From positions 18,695,105-18,759,104 of the forward strand of contig NC_059081.1 of assembly GCF_020497125.1 (NCBI RefSeq): a stretch of DNA of 64,000 bases, in the 5' to 3' direction. Positions 1 through 12,012 of the stretch are shown here, in pieces; position 1 is the first letter of the stretch, and the number at the start of each line of letters is the position of its first letter. The DNA is from Mauremys mutica. Its lineage: Eukaryota; Chordata; Testudines; Geoemydidae. The position numbers and the translations under genes are program-made. The notes beneath the pieces are model-generated. The model did not search any database. It saw only the letters and a program-made list of their open reading frames with translations, and was not told the origin of the DNA.

Positions 1-627
1 TCAACTAAGATCCATGTCACACCTCCTTTGGATAAACACAGTGGAAAAAAGGCTGCTGTAATATAAAGCATGTGGGTTATATAAGGAATGCGGGGTTGTA
101 TCCTAAACAGTTGTATCCTTTGTCAAATAATATGAAATTGCTTACGCCATTGAACTTGTTTTTTCTGACTAAGCACTAGTTTGCCTTTAAGGATTGCATT
201 AGTATAATGTCACATTATAGCAGGCTGTTGAAAGAATCCATTAGGGGCGGGGGTTTATAGGGCTCCAGTGTTAGTCTGCAATTTGCTAATGACCATCAGG
301 AGAAAAGCACTAGCTAATAATGGGTTTGAGTCAGCAGATAAAAAGCTTGTCAATGACTATTAATCTACTAAAGCTCCTGTACTCTTCAGCCATGAAGTCA
401 AAGTGCAGTTCTTTGGGGGAAAAAGTTCAATTTCCAATCAGTGGGACAATTTCAATAATGCACAGCCTTTTCTTTTTCTGAGGGGGAAAAAAAATCTACC
501 TAGCTAGATTGATTCATCAGAATGATGTACGGGACTGTTGAATATGAGGAGATCCCCTCCCCCATCTTCTTTGTTGTAGAAAGAGTCTCTCTGCTCACAC
601 AACTCAGTTGAGGAGGGCCTTAAAGGG
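1..627. other. Background sequence, no feature recognised
   Basis: AT-rich sequence without a recognisable exon, repeat boundary or RNA gene on either strand. It ends at the left target-site duplication of the next element. Confidence 0.5.
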
Positions 628-1294
628 TCCATAGCTAGGGCCCTACCAAAATCACGGTCCATTTTGGTCAATTTCACGGTCATAGGATTTTTTAAATTGT
701 AAATTTCATGATTTCAGCTATTTAAATCTGAAATTTCACGGTGTTGTAATTGTAAGGGTCCTGACCCAAAAAGGAGTTGTGGGGAAGTTGCAAGGTTATT
801 GTGTGTGTGTGTGGGGGGGGTGTTGCGGTACTGCTGCCCTTACTTCTGTGCTGCTGCTGCTGGAGGCGGTTCTGCCTTCAGAGCTGTGCAGCTGGAGAGC
901 GGTGGCTGTTGGCTGGGAGTCGCCACCAGCAGCAGTGCAGAAGTAAGGGTGGCATGGTATGGTATTGCCACCCTTCTACGCTGCTGCTGGCGGGGCGCTG
1001 CCGTCAGAGCTGGCTGCCAGGCTAACAGCTGCCACTCTCTGGCTGCCCAGCTCTGAAGGCAGCGCAAAAGTAAGGGTGAGAATACTGCAACCCCCCCCAC
1101 TAACCTTGTGACACCCCCTCACCCCCCGAACTCCCTTTTGGGTCAGAACCCCCAGTTTGAGAAACGCTGGTCTCCCCCATGAAATCTGTATGGTATAGGG
1201 TAAAAGCACACAAGACTGGATGGGAGGATACCATAATTCATGGTCTGTGACACATTTTTCATGGCCATGAATTTGGTAGGGCCCTATCCATAGC
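628..1294. mobile_element. hAT-like non-autonomous DNA transposon (636-1286) with 8-bp TSD
   Basis: The ends are inverted copies of 'tagggccctaccaaa'. The element spans 636-1286 (651 bp) and is flanked by an exact 8-bp duplication 'tccatagc' at 628-635 and 1287-1294, the length made by hAT transposases. The middle (about 840-1080) is GC-rich and forms an imperfect inverted repeat rich in 'ctgctgctg' and 'agctctgaaggcag' words. At 1140-1170 there is a 'gggtcagaacccccagtttg' segment typical of another hAT family, so the element may be composite. No transposase frame is present; the four small open frames here are chance frames in GC-rich sequence. Confidence 0.85.
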
Positions 1295-2565
1295 CCAGAA
1301 CTTGAGCTCGATCCTATCAGATCCTGACAATTGTATTACTGAGCTCCAGGCATTTTGGGAAAGGGAGAGAGAGAGGGCTGTATTAAATAGCTGTATCTGG
1401 ATGACAATAGGAACAATTAAGGAAGTCAATAAAGAGCAGGAAAAGGGACATAAGGGCTAAGCGATAGGACAGTGGGTATTTAATTGCTGCCAGGGCCATT
1501 TCAGGTCACCAGTCCCACCCCAGGATTCCAAAGTGCATTTAGCCCATCAGAAGATGAACAGCTCCAAACCATTCACCTCTTGGTGTGGTCACACTGTACA
1601 GATTCAGCTCTTGGTTTGGGAGGCTTGAAATTGGAGTTTGAGTTTCTAGGCAGCTCTGCAGTTTTCAGTGCCTGATTTCTCCAGTGTGCTAAGCATTCTG
1701 ATGCATAGAGGGAGTAGATCCCACAGAAACATGGCATTTGAGGCTTGTGGCTTAAAGCTCCACACATGATTGTTTCTGAATAAAATGTAAAGTCTAAACT
1801 AGCTTTAGACAGATAAAAGACTTCCTGGAATGATTAATTTATCAGGAAAACAATAACAATTAGAGTTATCAACTGCCCTTTCCTTTCCTGTCCCTCCCCC
1901 TAATGCTAACTGACGATTTTCTAGTCCAACAGTGTATTTAAACTTATTTAATCTGAGTGCTGTGTTAGTAAAGAGATTCCTCTTGGTTTTGAAGTCCAAA
2001 AGGGTGTTGATTTATAGAGGTTGCATTGTTTACTTTGAGAAAGAGACAGAGAGAGGAAATTACAAAGCAAAGCAGTTCTGAAAGCAGATTCAGTCATTCT
2101 CACACATCACCTAGTTTCTTGGACTCTTGTATTTGTCTTCAATCAAAGGTTCTCATTCTCTTCCATACCAGGATCTCTGACTGTTTGTGAAACTCCCTGA
2201 CCAGACTGAGAACCCCTCTCCAAGGTTACTTGAAAACCAGTTACTCACGCATAATCTGTAGGAAATCTGGGCACTCAGTTTCTACTGTATTGGGCACTAT
2301 AAAAATTCCTGTAATAATCAAGAGCCAAATCCTGACCTTTTTAGTGTATCCTTGATGTGAATGGGACTTCCTTCTGAATAAGGTAACTTTAGGACTAGAC
2401 CCAATAATGATAATAAATTCAACGATCTAGATAGATAATGACTTAATGACTGATTCTCTCTTTTTTTAGAGAGTCTTTTCTGCTGTAACCATAGGTCCAT
2501 ATAAACCTAGTGGCCACACAATTCAGTCCTTTAAAACAAGAGGGGAAAAAAAATCAGTTTTAAGG
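1295..2565. other. Background sequence, no feature recognised
   Basis: No coding exon, RNA gene or repeat could be supported on either strand. Open frames are short and carry no recognisable motif. Confidence 0.4.
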
Positions 2566-2780
2566 CCCTAAAACAGTGGTTTTCAACCTCTTTTCATTTG
2601 CAGATCTTTCAAATTTCAAATGGAGGTACGGACCCCTTTGGAAATCTTAGACTAGTTGGTGGATGCCCAGGGGGTACGTGTACTACAGGTTGAAAACCAC
2701 TGTTCTATGGTAATGACAACCTTTCATGGACCCCTTAGATGTAGTCTCTGGACCCCAGGTTGAAAAGCATTACCCTTAAA
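2566..2780. mobile_element. Short hAT-like MITE (2574-2772) with near-perfect 8-bp TSD
   Basis: It starts with 'cagtggttttcaacct' and ends with a diverged inverted copy, 'aggttgaaaagcatta'. A second inverted copy, 'aggttgaaaaccactg', lies inside at 2687-2702, so the element is internally duplicated. The flanks are 'ccctaaaa' (2566-2573) and 'cccttaaa' (2773-2780), matching at 7 of 8 positions. The 'ggacccc' words in both halves are characteristic of this reptile hAT family as I recall it. There is no coding capacity. Confidence 0.7.
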
Positions 2781-4420
2781 AAACAAACAAACAAAAAACC
2801 ACCAACCTAATTACATTTATGGCAATTAGGTAAATTTCCATGATTTTGATATTTGCCTAAAAATAAGGACTGCCCCACCTAAGTTGATTTCTGAACCGGG
2901 ACACTTGCCACATATGAATCAATGAGCCACCAAGAAGAAGAGAGTACAGCTTTAACAATGTTATTTAAACCCCCATCCTACCCCAAATCTCCCATTATGA
3001 TGGGAAAAGATTCTCACTGAGAATAAGTGAAACTTGAAGCAGCAATTTAATTTTGCTGGAAAACCTTTTACCCAACTTGGGTGTAATTATTTGCATGATT
3101 TCTTAACGTATTTCTGCATTTTATATGTAATTCAGTGCACAGTCCCAGGTTTTAACTGCCATCATTAAATTCATGTTTTAATCAATACATGAGTTACACG
3201 AAACTTCCTTTAGCAGTAGATAATAGGGGCATTTTATAGGTTGTGAGATTGCAGCACTTTGAGGGTAGGTGAGGGAGAGGGAAGTATCCTGTCAGCACTG
3301 TTCATATTGGAGCTTTTGTTTTAATGCAGGCTGCCCTTTGTAAAAGAGGTTTAACAAACAAATAGTACAAAACACAGCTGACAAGCAGATGAACAAACAG
3401 ACAATAATCCCTTTCGCCTGCCTTTTTGGTACACATTTAGCGAATTAGCCAATGCAGTACTGACTTTCTGATGGTGATTATGGCAATTTCTGCTTTGCAC
3501 ATTGTCTTCTGTTTAGGCTAAATTATGACAGAAAAGGTTGGGGAAGTCCAGTGAGGCTTGGGACAGGGCCCACAAGAGAGGAAAGGGGTAAGAATGTAAA
3601 ATTGACAGAGAACACAACCTGAGAAAGGAGAGTGGGAAGGGAACAGTTATTGCCTAATGTGGAAACATGAAAATGAAGGGAAAATACACTCAAAGAGAGA
3701 GGAAAAGATGCCTAGTAGAGGAAAAAGAACAAATGCAAAAGGGGCAAAGTAAATTTACAAATGGTTTTTACTTGTTAGAAAGGGTGGATGCAAAATTGTA
3801 CAATAACCACATGTAGGAAAAGTGATGGTGTGAAGTGGCACTGGAGTGGAGGTTAACCCATATCCCCCCTGATTTTTATTGAATAAGGCTCTCCCTTCTG
3901 ATTCCCAGCCCATAGTCTACCAGAATTACAGTTGGAATTGGAACCAGGATCTCCTGATGTCCATGTCTACCTTCTAGCTACTATTCTCCCTGAAAAGAGT
4001 GAACCTATTGGCAGATCTAGCCGTGTGAGCAGAACAATGTGCTGCTATTTCATAGAACCAGAATTAAAGATGGATGTCCAGATCTTCAGCTGGTGCAACT
4101 TTGAATTCAGTGGCGCTGTGCCCATTTACACTGGCTGAGAATCTGGCCTCTGTTCCTGGATCCCTCGGACCCGGATTATTGAAATACATTTTCAATATAG
4201 AATCCTTGGGTGACAAAATGTAACAGGGTTGTAAATGAAGAGATCCATTCTATAGTCTGAGTAAAAGATATAAAACTTAAATAAAAGGATTTAAGCTGAA
4301 CACAGTACCTTTTGAAATATGAAGTAGCTGCATGATCTAACAAGCTAGAGTCTTCAGTAAGCACCCATTGGAACTGAGGTATTTTGGCCATGAGAGGGCT
4401 CCCATATTTTTCATTAATTT
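2781..4420. other. Background sequence; purine-rich tract at 3540-3740
   Basis: No gene or repeat family recognised. The interval 3540-3740 is strongly A/G-rich on the plus strand, with no clear tandem period. Confidence 0.4.
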
Positions 4421-4429
4421 TTACAATTA

Positions 4430-5110
4430 GAGCTGGGCAAATAACTTAGGGGTTTTTTTTGTTGCTAGTCCTGAAAAATTTTGCACAATTTTGCCAAACC
4501 GAATCTGGTAATTCCAAAAAAATTTCGGCACACTGATTAAAGAAAGCCCTGTCAGGCCAAATGAAACATGTTTTTTGACTTGAAAGACTTTTTGTTTCCA
4601 GGCATGTGTAAAAGGCTAGCATTACAAAGTGGCTGGAGGAGAGGGTGAAACTTGGATTCAAATTCCTGCTCCAAAATGGGGACTCAAATCTGAGTCTCTC
4701 ACATCCCAGGTGAGCAGGGCCAGCTCTAGCGTTTTTGCCACCCCAAGCAGCAAAAAAAGTCGCATTCATGATAGGTGGCAGCTCTACCGCCGCTTCTTCT
4801 ACAGCGGCAGTTTAGCAACAGGTCCTTTGCTCTGAGAGGGAGTGACGGCCCCGCCGCCGAATTGCCGCTGAACGGCCACACGTGCTGCCCCTCTCTTCAT
4901 TGGCCACCCCAGGCACCTGCTTGCTATGCTGGTGCCTGGAGCCGGCCCTGTAGGTGAGTGCCCTACTCACTGTGATAATAGTTATAAGGTGGGCACCACT
5001 ACCACCACCTCCCCTGACATTTTGTGACTCTAGTCTGAAACATTTTTCTGGCTGAAACTATTTAGTGATCTTGGGTCAAATTCACTAATAGCTTTGGGTC
5101 AACTGAACCT
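4430..5110 (-). repeat. Old dispersed repeat with a tRNA-like module, interrupted by a hAT element
   Basis: Read on the minus strand, the pieces flanking the hAT insertion resemble a tRNA-derived SINE head. An A-box-like stretch lies at about 4958-4975 (rc of 'tgccctactcactgtgat') and a B-box-like 'gatttgagtcc' at 4680-4690. The outer parts ('gagctgggcaaataact', 'ctggctgaaactattt') match a repeat I recall from turtle and bird genomes. Boundaries are approximate. The hAT insertion at 4715-4950 separates the two promoter-like boxes, so this copy could not be transcribed as a SINE. Confidence 0.4.
4707..4958. mobile_element. hAT-like MITE, 'cagggccggctc' family copy 1 (4715-4950)
   Basis: It begins 'cagggccagctctagc' and ends 'gcctggagccggccctg', forming terminal inverted repeats. 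The flanks are 'caggtgag' (4707-4714) and 'taggtgag' (4951-4958), a 7/8 match consistent with an 8-bp hAT duplication. It belongs to the same family as 46619-46877 and 49018-49369: all carry 'ccccaagca' words and GC-rich 'ccgccgaattgcc' segments. It has no transposase frame. Confidence 0.8.
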
Positions 5111-5988
5111 TCATTTTTCAGCAAATTCTGCCAATCTCTGAATGCAGTAGAAACATGTAGAGGAGAATGCAGAAGAAATCAAACAGAGCAATGAAGTTCA
5201 TAGTCAAGATATGTTAGCATTTACCCAAGAAATGTAGGATGAAAACATAAGAAAAGTGTGATGTTGAAGAACAAACTTTCTCTTGTTACTTAGACATATC
5301 GTGTTATTGGTACCATATTTTACAGCAGCTTTTTGTGAGACAGTAGAACGTGTAGGTCTATTCAAAAGCACTGAGAGTAAAATTTTGGCTCCATTGAAGT
5401 CAATAGCAAAACTCCCATTGACTTCGGTGGGGCCAGGATTCCAATCAAAAGGAATAACTTACCAGGAGAGTACCTAAAATGACTTAATATTCAATAATAT
5501 TTAGATAGGAAAATTGATGGCCTTGGATCACAATCCCAACTTTGATTTTCGAGTATGTTATGTGTCTGGGGCCGGGTCTAGTTGTGCATAACTGAGATTA
5601 GCTCACAATTTGTATTAAATGCACATTAGGCAAAAATATTGCCTATTGTCTTAGACCTTACACATTTATATTCTGACACATTCCATTCTAAAAGCAACGT
5701 CCTCAAAAGGAATGAAAGTGACTTAGTTATTTCTTCCATAAGAGCACAAGTTTCAGGAGCGCTGAGTTCCCACAATTCCAGCTGAAGGCAATGGGAGCTG
5801 CAGGTGCTCAGCACCACTGAATCAGGCCCTATGTACTTCTAGATGGGCTTGCAGGTGGAATTAAGTGGGGTGCTGGAACCATCAAGATATACAAATAAAG
5901 TTAAATGAGGATTTCTTCACCTCCAGCTGGAGTCATGGATGAAAGTTTGGAAAGACAGCATGTTAGCTTAGTAGAATGGGTTCTATTG
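5111..5988. other. Background with two short palindromic repeat units
   Basis: At 5385-5441 a near-palindrome pairs 'ccattgaagtcaat' with 'cccattgacttcggtgg'. At 5735-5828 a second palindrome-like unit contains 'caatgggagctg', 'gtgctcagcacc' and 'tcaggccc'. Both belong to the recurrent 'cattgacttcaatggg' motif family listed in the findings. No gene recognised. Confidence 0.45.
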
Positions 5989-6095
5989 TAAGCTCTTTGG
6001 GAGAAAGGATATGCCTGTTTGTATAGCCCTTAGAACAAGGGGGCCCAGAATCCTGACTAAAAGCTCTACTACTGCAATGCAAATTGTAATTGTGA
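5989..6095 (+). repeat. L2-like LINE/SINE 3' tail fragment
   Basis: The words 'aagctctttgggag', 'gtttgtatagcccttag' and 'gggggccc' follow the order of a widespread vertebrate L2-type 3' tail (of the form 'ctctttggggcagg...tacagcacctagcacaatgggg'). Similar diverged fragments occur at 19091-19175, 27348-27420 and 43201-43325. It is old and lacks coding sequence. Confidence 0.4.
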
Positions 6096-7360
6096 TTGAG
6101 GAAACTGTCTGGAGAGTAGAAGACTGCTATACCAGGGAAGTAACTAAGTGTTCTCATTAAAGTGAATTTCTGATTCCTGTCTTTACATATATCTGAAATA
6201 CAGATGTGTAGATTGAGGCTTAACAAGTTTTATTTAATAATCAGCATGAGTGGAGCATGATGGACTATGAGTAATCATTGATTTGCCCAGCTTTATTTTT
6301 CAAAGACTGCAAAATCTTCCTATTTTGTGACCACTTTGTCTGAAATAGTATATAATGTGTAAGTACTTTGAATTTTTATTTTCCAATTGAAATGTAGGGC
6401 ATAAATGCCTATTTAACACTTCTTCCTCCTGTTTCAGCAGGCGGAGAGATTGGTTTGTGCAAATTACTTTGTTCTGTTGTTGATTGCTTTGTTGGCACTT
6501 AGATGATGTACCAATGTGACAGGTAACTTCGACAGATTTGATGCTGCAATTTTCTAGTTCTTAGATAACTTCCTCTTTCTCAAAGGACATATATTTTGTT
6601 TGAAGGGAGGAGGTTAATATACTTTTACTGTGCATATGAGAGAGCTTTTCAACTCTTCAATAAAAGGGCTCTTGCCTTATGAAGGTTGCTTACTAATATT
6701 GCTGAACTAGTTAACCAGTTCGGTAACTGTAAATTGAGTGACAATCAAAAGTAAAAATTATTTTTTTTGTAGCTTTGCAAAAAAAGTGAACTTCCATTTC
6801 ATGTTAACTCGTTTGATTAATGGCAGGGGAGATTTTCAAAGGCACAAGTGGCAGTTAGATGCCTACCTTTCCCAGTGGCAGCTGTCTCCTACCTTTATTG
6901 TAATACTGAAATGGCTTTTGGATATACCATAGTGATTTATTAAATATTGTTTAAGTCAATTTTATAATCCTTTATTTTTCCATGAAGGAGAATCCTAGAG
7001 CAGGCAACAAGCAGGAAACCTTACACTATAACCCGGAAGCAAAGCAGCTCTCTGATAGTAAAAACTTTGCCTCCGTTTTTGAAGCCACATTGAGCGTAAC
7101 GCCATTACCAAGGTGAAATACAGCAGTATTTCAGTCTGTCAGATATTTTAAATATCTGAGTACTCGTCACATCTCTAAAGCCTTACCTGGTATATTTACA
7201 AGGATAAAGGTTTCTTTATGAGCTATGGTCCTTGTGTTTTTGTTCTAGAAGAGATTTATAGTCAATTTCTATGAGACCGCACAAAGCAGACATTTGGAAC
7301 CAGGTATTTATGGAATAAGGAATCTATGAATACAAATAATGGGACTGATTTTTCATGTGT
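6096..7360. other. Background; short palindromic repeat fragment at 6823-6905
   Basis: The segment at 6823-6905 ('ggggagattttcaaaggcac') resembles a palindromic MITE family common in amniotes whose arms read 'gattttcaaaggcac'. The rest shows no supported gene or repeat. Confidence 0.35.
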
Positions 7361-7379
7361 GAGGTGGTGAGTGTTTGAA

Positions 7380-8593
7380 TTTAATAAGAATAACAACACA
7401 AGATGTTAGATAGGAGAGTTTAAACAGAATTTAATCAAACTCTATTAGTCAGATTACTAAAACATAACATAGAAAAGCTATACATACCAGACTGGAGAAA
7501 TGACCTTGCAGCTTGATCCATTCCTGACTAACTCCCAGAACTCTTCCCTTTATATTCTGTTTAGAATGAAGAAATTATTTTCCCATGATTGATCTGAGTT
7601 CTATTCCAGATATCTCAATTTACCTACTTGATAAACTAAAGATATCTGTGACAAAACCATTGTTCCCAAAAACATCTGTGGCAACAAGTTCTTATTTTTT
7701 TAAGCATCTGTCAATGGTTCATTATTTCATCAGTCAGAGAACACATCTGATAACAAATACCCCTTGTCAACCACCAGCATCTTGTCAATCACAGAACAAG
7801 TGTGATAACAAACATCTCTTGTCAATTACCAGTGGTCCATCTTTAGGCATCTGGACACAGTTTTCCACATTTTAATGGAGTCAGAGTAAAAGATTATACT
7901 TATTTTGTTATTGATTACACACATTCCTTCATTTGATCAACCTAAGTTTTTCCAGCAAAAAGGCTCAAGATATAAAACGAGAGAACAAAGAGCCCTGGCC
8001 ACCTCTTTCCTACCCCATCTCTGGACTGGTGAATTCTAACCAGGGACCTTTGAACAAAAAGTCTGAGATCTCCAAAATTATTTGGGCAACCCAGAGTGAT
8101 TTATAGAAAACTAGCAGATTAATATCCCTGCTGTTAATTTGGACTATATGCTTAGATCCATCTGTAGTGTATTTTATCTGCTTTAACCATTTAATAACTC
8201 ATTTCTTTTTCTTAGTTAATAAACCTTACTTGTAGTTTATTAAAGGATTGGCTATCTGCATGGTTTTTGGTGTGTAATCTAAAGTATACATTTATCTGGG
8301 TAAGTGACTGGCCTCCTGGGGCTGGAAGAACCTAATGTGTGGTGTTTTTTGGTTATAATAATGAATATCACAGAACTTCAGTTTGTCTGGGTGGTAATAA
8401 GGAGCTGGAATGCCTAAGGGGATTGGCAGCGACTCTATGGTAAAATTAGAATAGTGATCCAGGAGTACATTTTTATCACTTGATAAAGTCTAATGATAGA
8501 ACATACTGCCAGTTGGGGGTATCTACCCTGTTTTCTGACCATCTGTCCTGTGGTTGGCATTTTTAGATGTGACCCACTCCAGGCAGTGTGACA
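7380..8593 (+). repeat. Unclassified LTR-like dispersed repeat, copy 1
   Basis: The part at 8183-8532 aligns by eye with 38506-39063. Shared words include 'ctcatttctttttcttag', 'ttaataaa', 'aggattggct', 'gtaagtgactgg' and 'ccaaggag/cctaagggg'. It contains AATAAA in 'ttaataaacc' and ends near 8593 with 'cagtgtgaca', a CA end typical of LTRs. The first half (7580-7860) carries repeated 'acatctgtg' and 'cttgtcaa' words. I cannot name the family or fix its 5' end. The 96-codon open frame at 7585-7875 has no recognisable motif. Confidence 0.4.
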
Positions 8594-8689
8594 ATAGACC
8601 TTAAAGAATTGCAGGGGTTTTAATATCTACTGACAGATCGATGTTTGCTGCCTACATTTCCAGTCATGGCAGCATTAAATAAAAATAAA

Positions 8690-8880
8690 TATATGGAGAT
8701 ATACCTATCTCATAGAGCTGGAAGGGACCCTGAAAGGTCATTGAGTCCAGCCCCCTGCCTTCACTAGCAGGACTAAGTACTGATTTTTGCCCCAGATCCC
8801 TAAGTGGCCCCCTCAAGGATTGAACTCACAACCCTAGGAGTAGGCCAATGCTCAAACCACTGAGCTATCTTCCCCCCCCC
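8690..8880 (-). repeat. tRNA-derived SINE with CR1-like tail
   Basis: On the minus strand the head reads like a tRNA promoter: A-box-like 'tagctcagtggtttgagca' and B-box-like 'gttgtgagttcaatcc' about 30 bases apart. The body continues through 'agtccagccccctgcc' and 'gggaccctgaaaggtc' (plus-strand words) to an AT-rich tail at about 8690. This structure matches the tortoise/turtle Pol III SINE I recall. The C run at 8871-8881 is its 5' edge. It is a retroposon, not a tRNA gene: the acceptor and anticodon arms are not preserved. Confidence 0.7.
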
Positions 8881-8881
8881 C

Positions 8882-9929
8882 AACACTAAACTATTTGGCT
8901 AGGTGATTATTGTTAATTCATTTATATGAGATTTGTTGTCTTTGTATTGTTTTGTGTGTATTGTTAAATCAATACAAATAAACACAACACTATGTGTACA
9001 ATAATTAAAATAACACTTTAATCCATGTGCTGGAAATAAGTAGGTCCAAATTGCCATCTGTATTAAATCTTCTAGAGCCCCTTCTCTTTTATGCATATCA
9101 CTGCTAGTCTGAACAATATGGCATCCTTTCAATCTAGCAGTGGTTTTAAATGTCAGGTTATGGATAAATCGCTACAATAAAGACTAGAACATAATTCTTG
9201 ACATCTTTTAGGTGGTCAGGTTCACTTTGAATAATTTCGTTTTGAAAGCCTGAGAGGCAGAATTATAGTTAGGGTTGGAAGAATTAGATTTGTAGTAGAA
9301 ATGTTGGTAAATGTCGATTGCACGCATTGAATGTCGATTGAACATATACACGCATACCAAAAATATTTCCATTGATGATGATCAACATTTACAGATAGGA
9401 AAAGTAAGAAAAATGCGGCTTGAGAACTTCTTGGAGTTTGGTTTAAGGATATTTACTTTAGTATATTTTGACATGTAATGTTAACAGTTTGTGTTTTTAT
9501 AAAGCTTTAACTTTATGAATCTCAATGTCTGTCATTAAATAATTGTCTGACCCCACATAATTTCCTGCAACTGTGAAAATGTAAATTGATAGATAAAAAA
9601 GCTTAAAAATATTGATATCTTTCACAATTATGAAAAATAATTAAATTCTGCCAAGCTTAATTATAATTTTGCCAATAAGACTGTGTGCTTGAGGAACAAA
9701 ACAGAAATTTGGAAAGTGGACATTGCATGAAAACTTTCCATACAGAAATTTCTTATAGTTAGATACCATACAATACTGTCCATTGATGCTACAGGTTACT
9801 TTCCATGTTGGAAGAATAACATGGTCTACTACCACCAACAGATATTTATTTCCCTTTTTTTTTTAGTCTTAGGTCACAGTCCTACAAAGTCAGTCTGCAG
9901 AGTAGACTGTAGTCCTGAATTTTGCTGTG
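8882..9929. other. Background sequence, no feature recognised
   Basis: AT-rich sequence. The only local pattern seen is a short direct repeat 'aatgtcgattg' at 9310-9320 and 9330-9340. Confidence 0.4.
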
Positions 9930-10640
9930 GTCTAAGACAGGGCCGCCCAGAGGATTCCGGGGGCCCGGGGTCTTCGGCGGCGGGGGGCCCTTCCGTTCCG
10001 GGACCCGCCGCCAAAGTGCCCCGAAGACCCACGGCGGGAGCCCCCCGCTGCCGAATTACCGCCGAAGCGGGACCCGCCACCGAAGCGCAGCCCGGTCTTC
10101 GGCGGTAATTCGGTGGCGGGGAGGGGTCCCCGCCGCGGGCCTTCGGGGCACTTCAGCGGCGGGTCCCGGAACAGAAGGGGCCCCCCGCCGCCGAAGACCG
10201 GGCTGCGCTTCGGCGGCGGTGGGTCCTGCTTCCCCCCCGTCCCCGTCCCCGTCCCCGGCCTCGGCCTCAGCCTCAGCCTCTTCCCCGAGCGTGTCTCCGG
10301 CGGGGCCTGAGCCCCGCCCCGCTCAGAGCCGCGTGGTGAGGGGGCGGGGCTGTGAGCTCCACGCCGAGCAGAGGCAGCTGCCCCGCCCCCTCCCCACGCC
10401 GCTCTGAGCGGGGCGGGGCTCAGGCCCCGTTGGAGCGCCCAGCCCCGCCCCCTCACCACGCGGCTCGGATCGGGGCGGGGCTCAGGGGCTCGGCCGGAGA
10501 CTCGGCGCTTGATGCGCTGAGGCTCCAGGAGAGGGGCGGAGGCGGGAGCCTCCGCTCTTCTCTTGGGGGCCCCTGCGGAGCCCGGGGCCCGGGGCAAATT
10601 GCCCCCTTTGCCCCCCCCTCTGGGTGGCCCTGGTCTAAGA
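9930..10640. mobile_element. GC-rich hAT-like element (9938-10632) with exact 8-bp TSD
   Basis: The ends are 'cagggccgcccagag' and 'ctctgggtggccctg', inverted copies with one mismatch. The flanks are an exact 8-bp duplication 'gtctaaga' at 9930-9937 and 10633-10640. The 695-bp interior is very GC- and CpG-rich and built of repeated, partly inverted blocks ('ggtcttcggcgg', 'ccgaattaccgccga', 'gcggggctcaggccc'). A 160-bp relative lies at 32614-32773. Long open frames on both strands (one of 248 codons) are compositional artefacts: they overlap in several frames and show no domain. Confidence 0.85.
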
Positions 10641-10900
10641 ATTGTTCTTATTGCTTGTGTGGACAGAATAAGTGTCACAGTATTCCTTCATATTGTTTTT
10701 TCACATGGTAAGAATGGTTTTACTGGGTCAGACCGATGGTCCATCTAGCCCAGTATCCTGTGTCTGCCAGTGTCCAGTGCCAGATGCTTCAGAGGGAATG
10801 AAAAGAACAGGGCAATTTATCAAGCAATCCATCCCGTCATCCCGTCCCAACTTCTGGCAGTTAGAAGTTTAGGGATCCCTAAAGAAAGGGGTTGCATCCC

Positions 10901-11747
10901 TAGGTGATGTGTTGGGGGACATACAAGGTCAAGAGACACCCCCCAGATTTCTCCTACTGGCAAGGGGGGGGAAGGGTGAGAGGGGCTCTGTCCTTCTCCC
11001 ACTGTGCCTGACCTCCAGCACGCTCAGCCCCTGTCTCTGACAGCTGGGCCCGAGAGGGGAGTGGAAAGGGTGGGACCAGCCATGTCTCATGCCGGCTGCT
11101 CAAGGTGACTGCTCTGTGCAGCATGGCGACTGCCTGAGAGAGAACCCGGCTGGGGAGGTTGTGGTGGTGGGCTGCCCCCCCCGGGGCCGGCTGCTGGGGA
11201 TAGAAGGGGTGGGACCTTCTGCTTCTCATGTCAGCATGCCAGGTTGCTGCTCTGCGCAGCAGAGCATCCACCCTGTACCCTCTGCTCCCAACCTGGGCCT
11301 GGCTGCTAGGAGCAAGCCAGAGTCCCCTCTCCCTTCTGGCATATTTCTGCCTTGCTTGGCCCCTGTCCCCAGTGGCCAGATCTGGGTGGCGGGTGGCCTG
11401 CTGCCACCTCCCGAGCCAGGGTCTCTCCAGCAGCTGCTACGCTGCACAGAGCAGCGACCTGGAATGGCCAGCTTCAGCTACATGAGAAGCAGCTCTGCCC
11501 CGCTCCTAGCCCGGGCCTGGCTGCCAGGGAGAGTGGCTGAATGTGCTGAGTGGAGGAGGGAGGGTGGAAGGCGCAGCAGGAGAGGTGTAAAGCCACCTAC
11601 TCAGGTAACGTAGGGTGTGGGGAGCACAGCAGCCCCGGGACTAGGCCCAGGGCAGAGGAGGTTGCTGGTCAAGAAGACACATGAGGTGGTCACATGTACT
11701 CGCCTTTAGATTGTGCCCCATCCCCAGCATGGGGAGGCACAAGTCAT
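10901..11747. repeat. GC-rich insertion inside CR1
   Basis: This block separates CR1 sequence ending 'ggggttgcatccct' from CR1 sequence resuming 'gaccatcttg'. It contains a repeated unit seen around 11085-11130, 11225-11300 and 11430-11540 ('gctgctctgcgcagcagagc', 'cctggctgctaggag', 'cctggctgccaggga'). The flanks 'gcatccct' and 'ctatgcct' agree at 5 of 8 positions, which could be a decayed 8-bp duplication. Terminal inverted repeats are not convincing. The 174-codon open frame here is chance. Confidence 0.4.
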
Positions 11748-12012
11748 CTATGCCTGACCATCTTGATTTATGTAATTTTATTTGAACCCAGTTATACATT
11801 TGGCTTCACAACATCCCCTGGCAACAAGTTCCACAGGTTGACTCTGCATTGTGTGAAGACTTACTTCCTTATGTTTGTTCTAAACCTGCTGCTTATTAAT
11901 TTCATTGGGTGACTGTTGGCTCTTGTGCTTTGTGAAGGAGTAAATAACACTTCCTTGTTCACTTTTCACAATTCACGATTTCACAGACCTCTATCATATC
12001 CCCTCCTCGGTT

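Noticed and set aside
8800..8875. tRNA gene on the minus strand
   Set aside because: A- and B-box-like words are present, but they belong to a SINE. The cloverleaf arms and acceptor stem are not preserved, and a SINE body and tail follow.
9932..10678. 248-codon minus-strand open frame and overlapping plus-strand frames
   Set aside because: They lie in the CpG-rich hAT-like element, overlap each other in several frames, are proline/arginine/glycine-rich and have no domain. One crosses the element's right TSD.
10954..11613. Open frames of up to 174 codons on both strands
   Set aside because: They lie in the GC-rich insert inside CR1, with overlapping frames and no motif.
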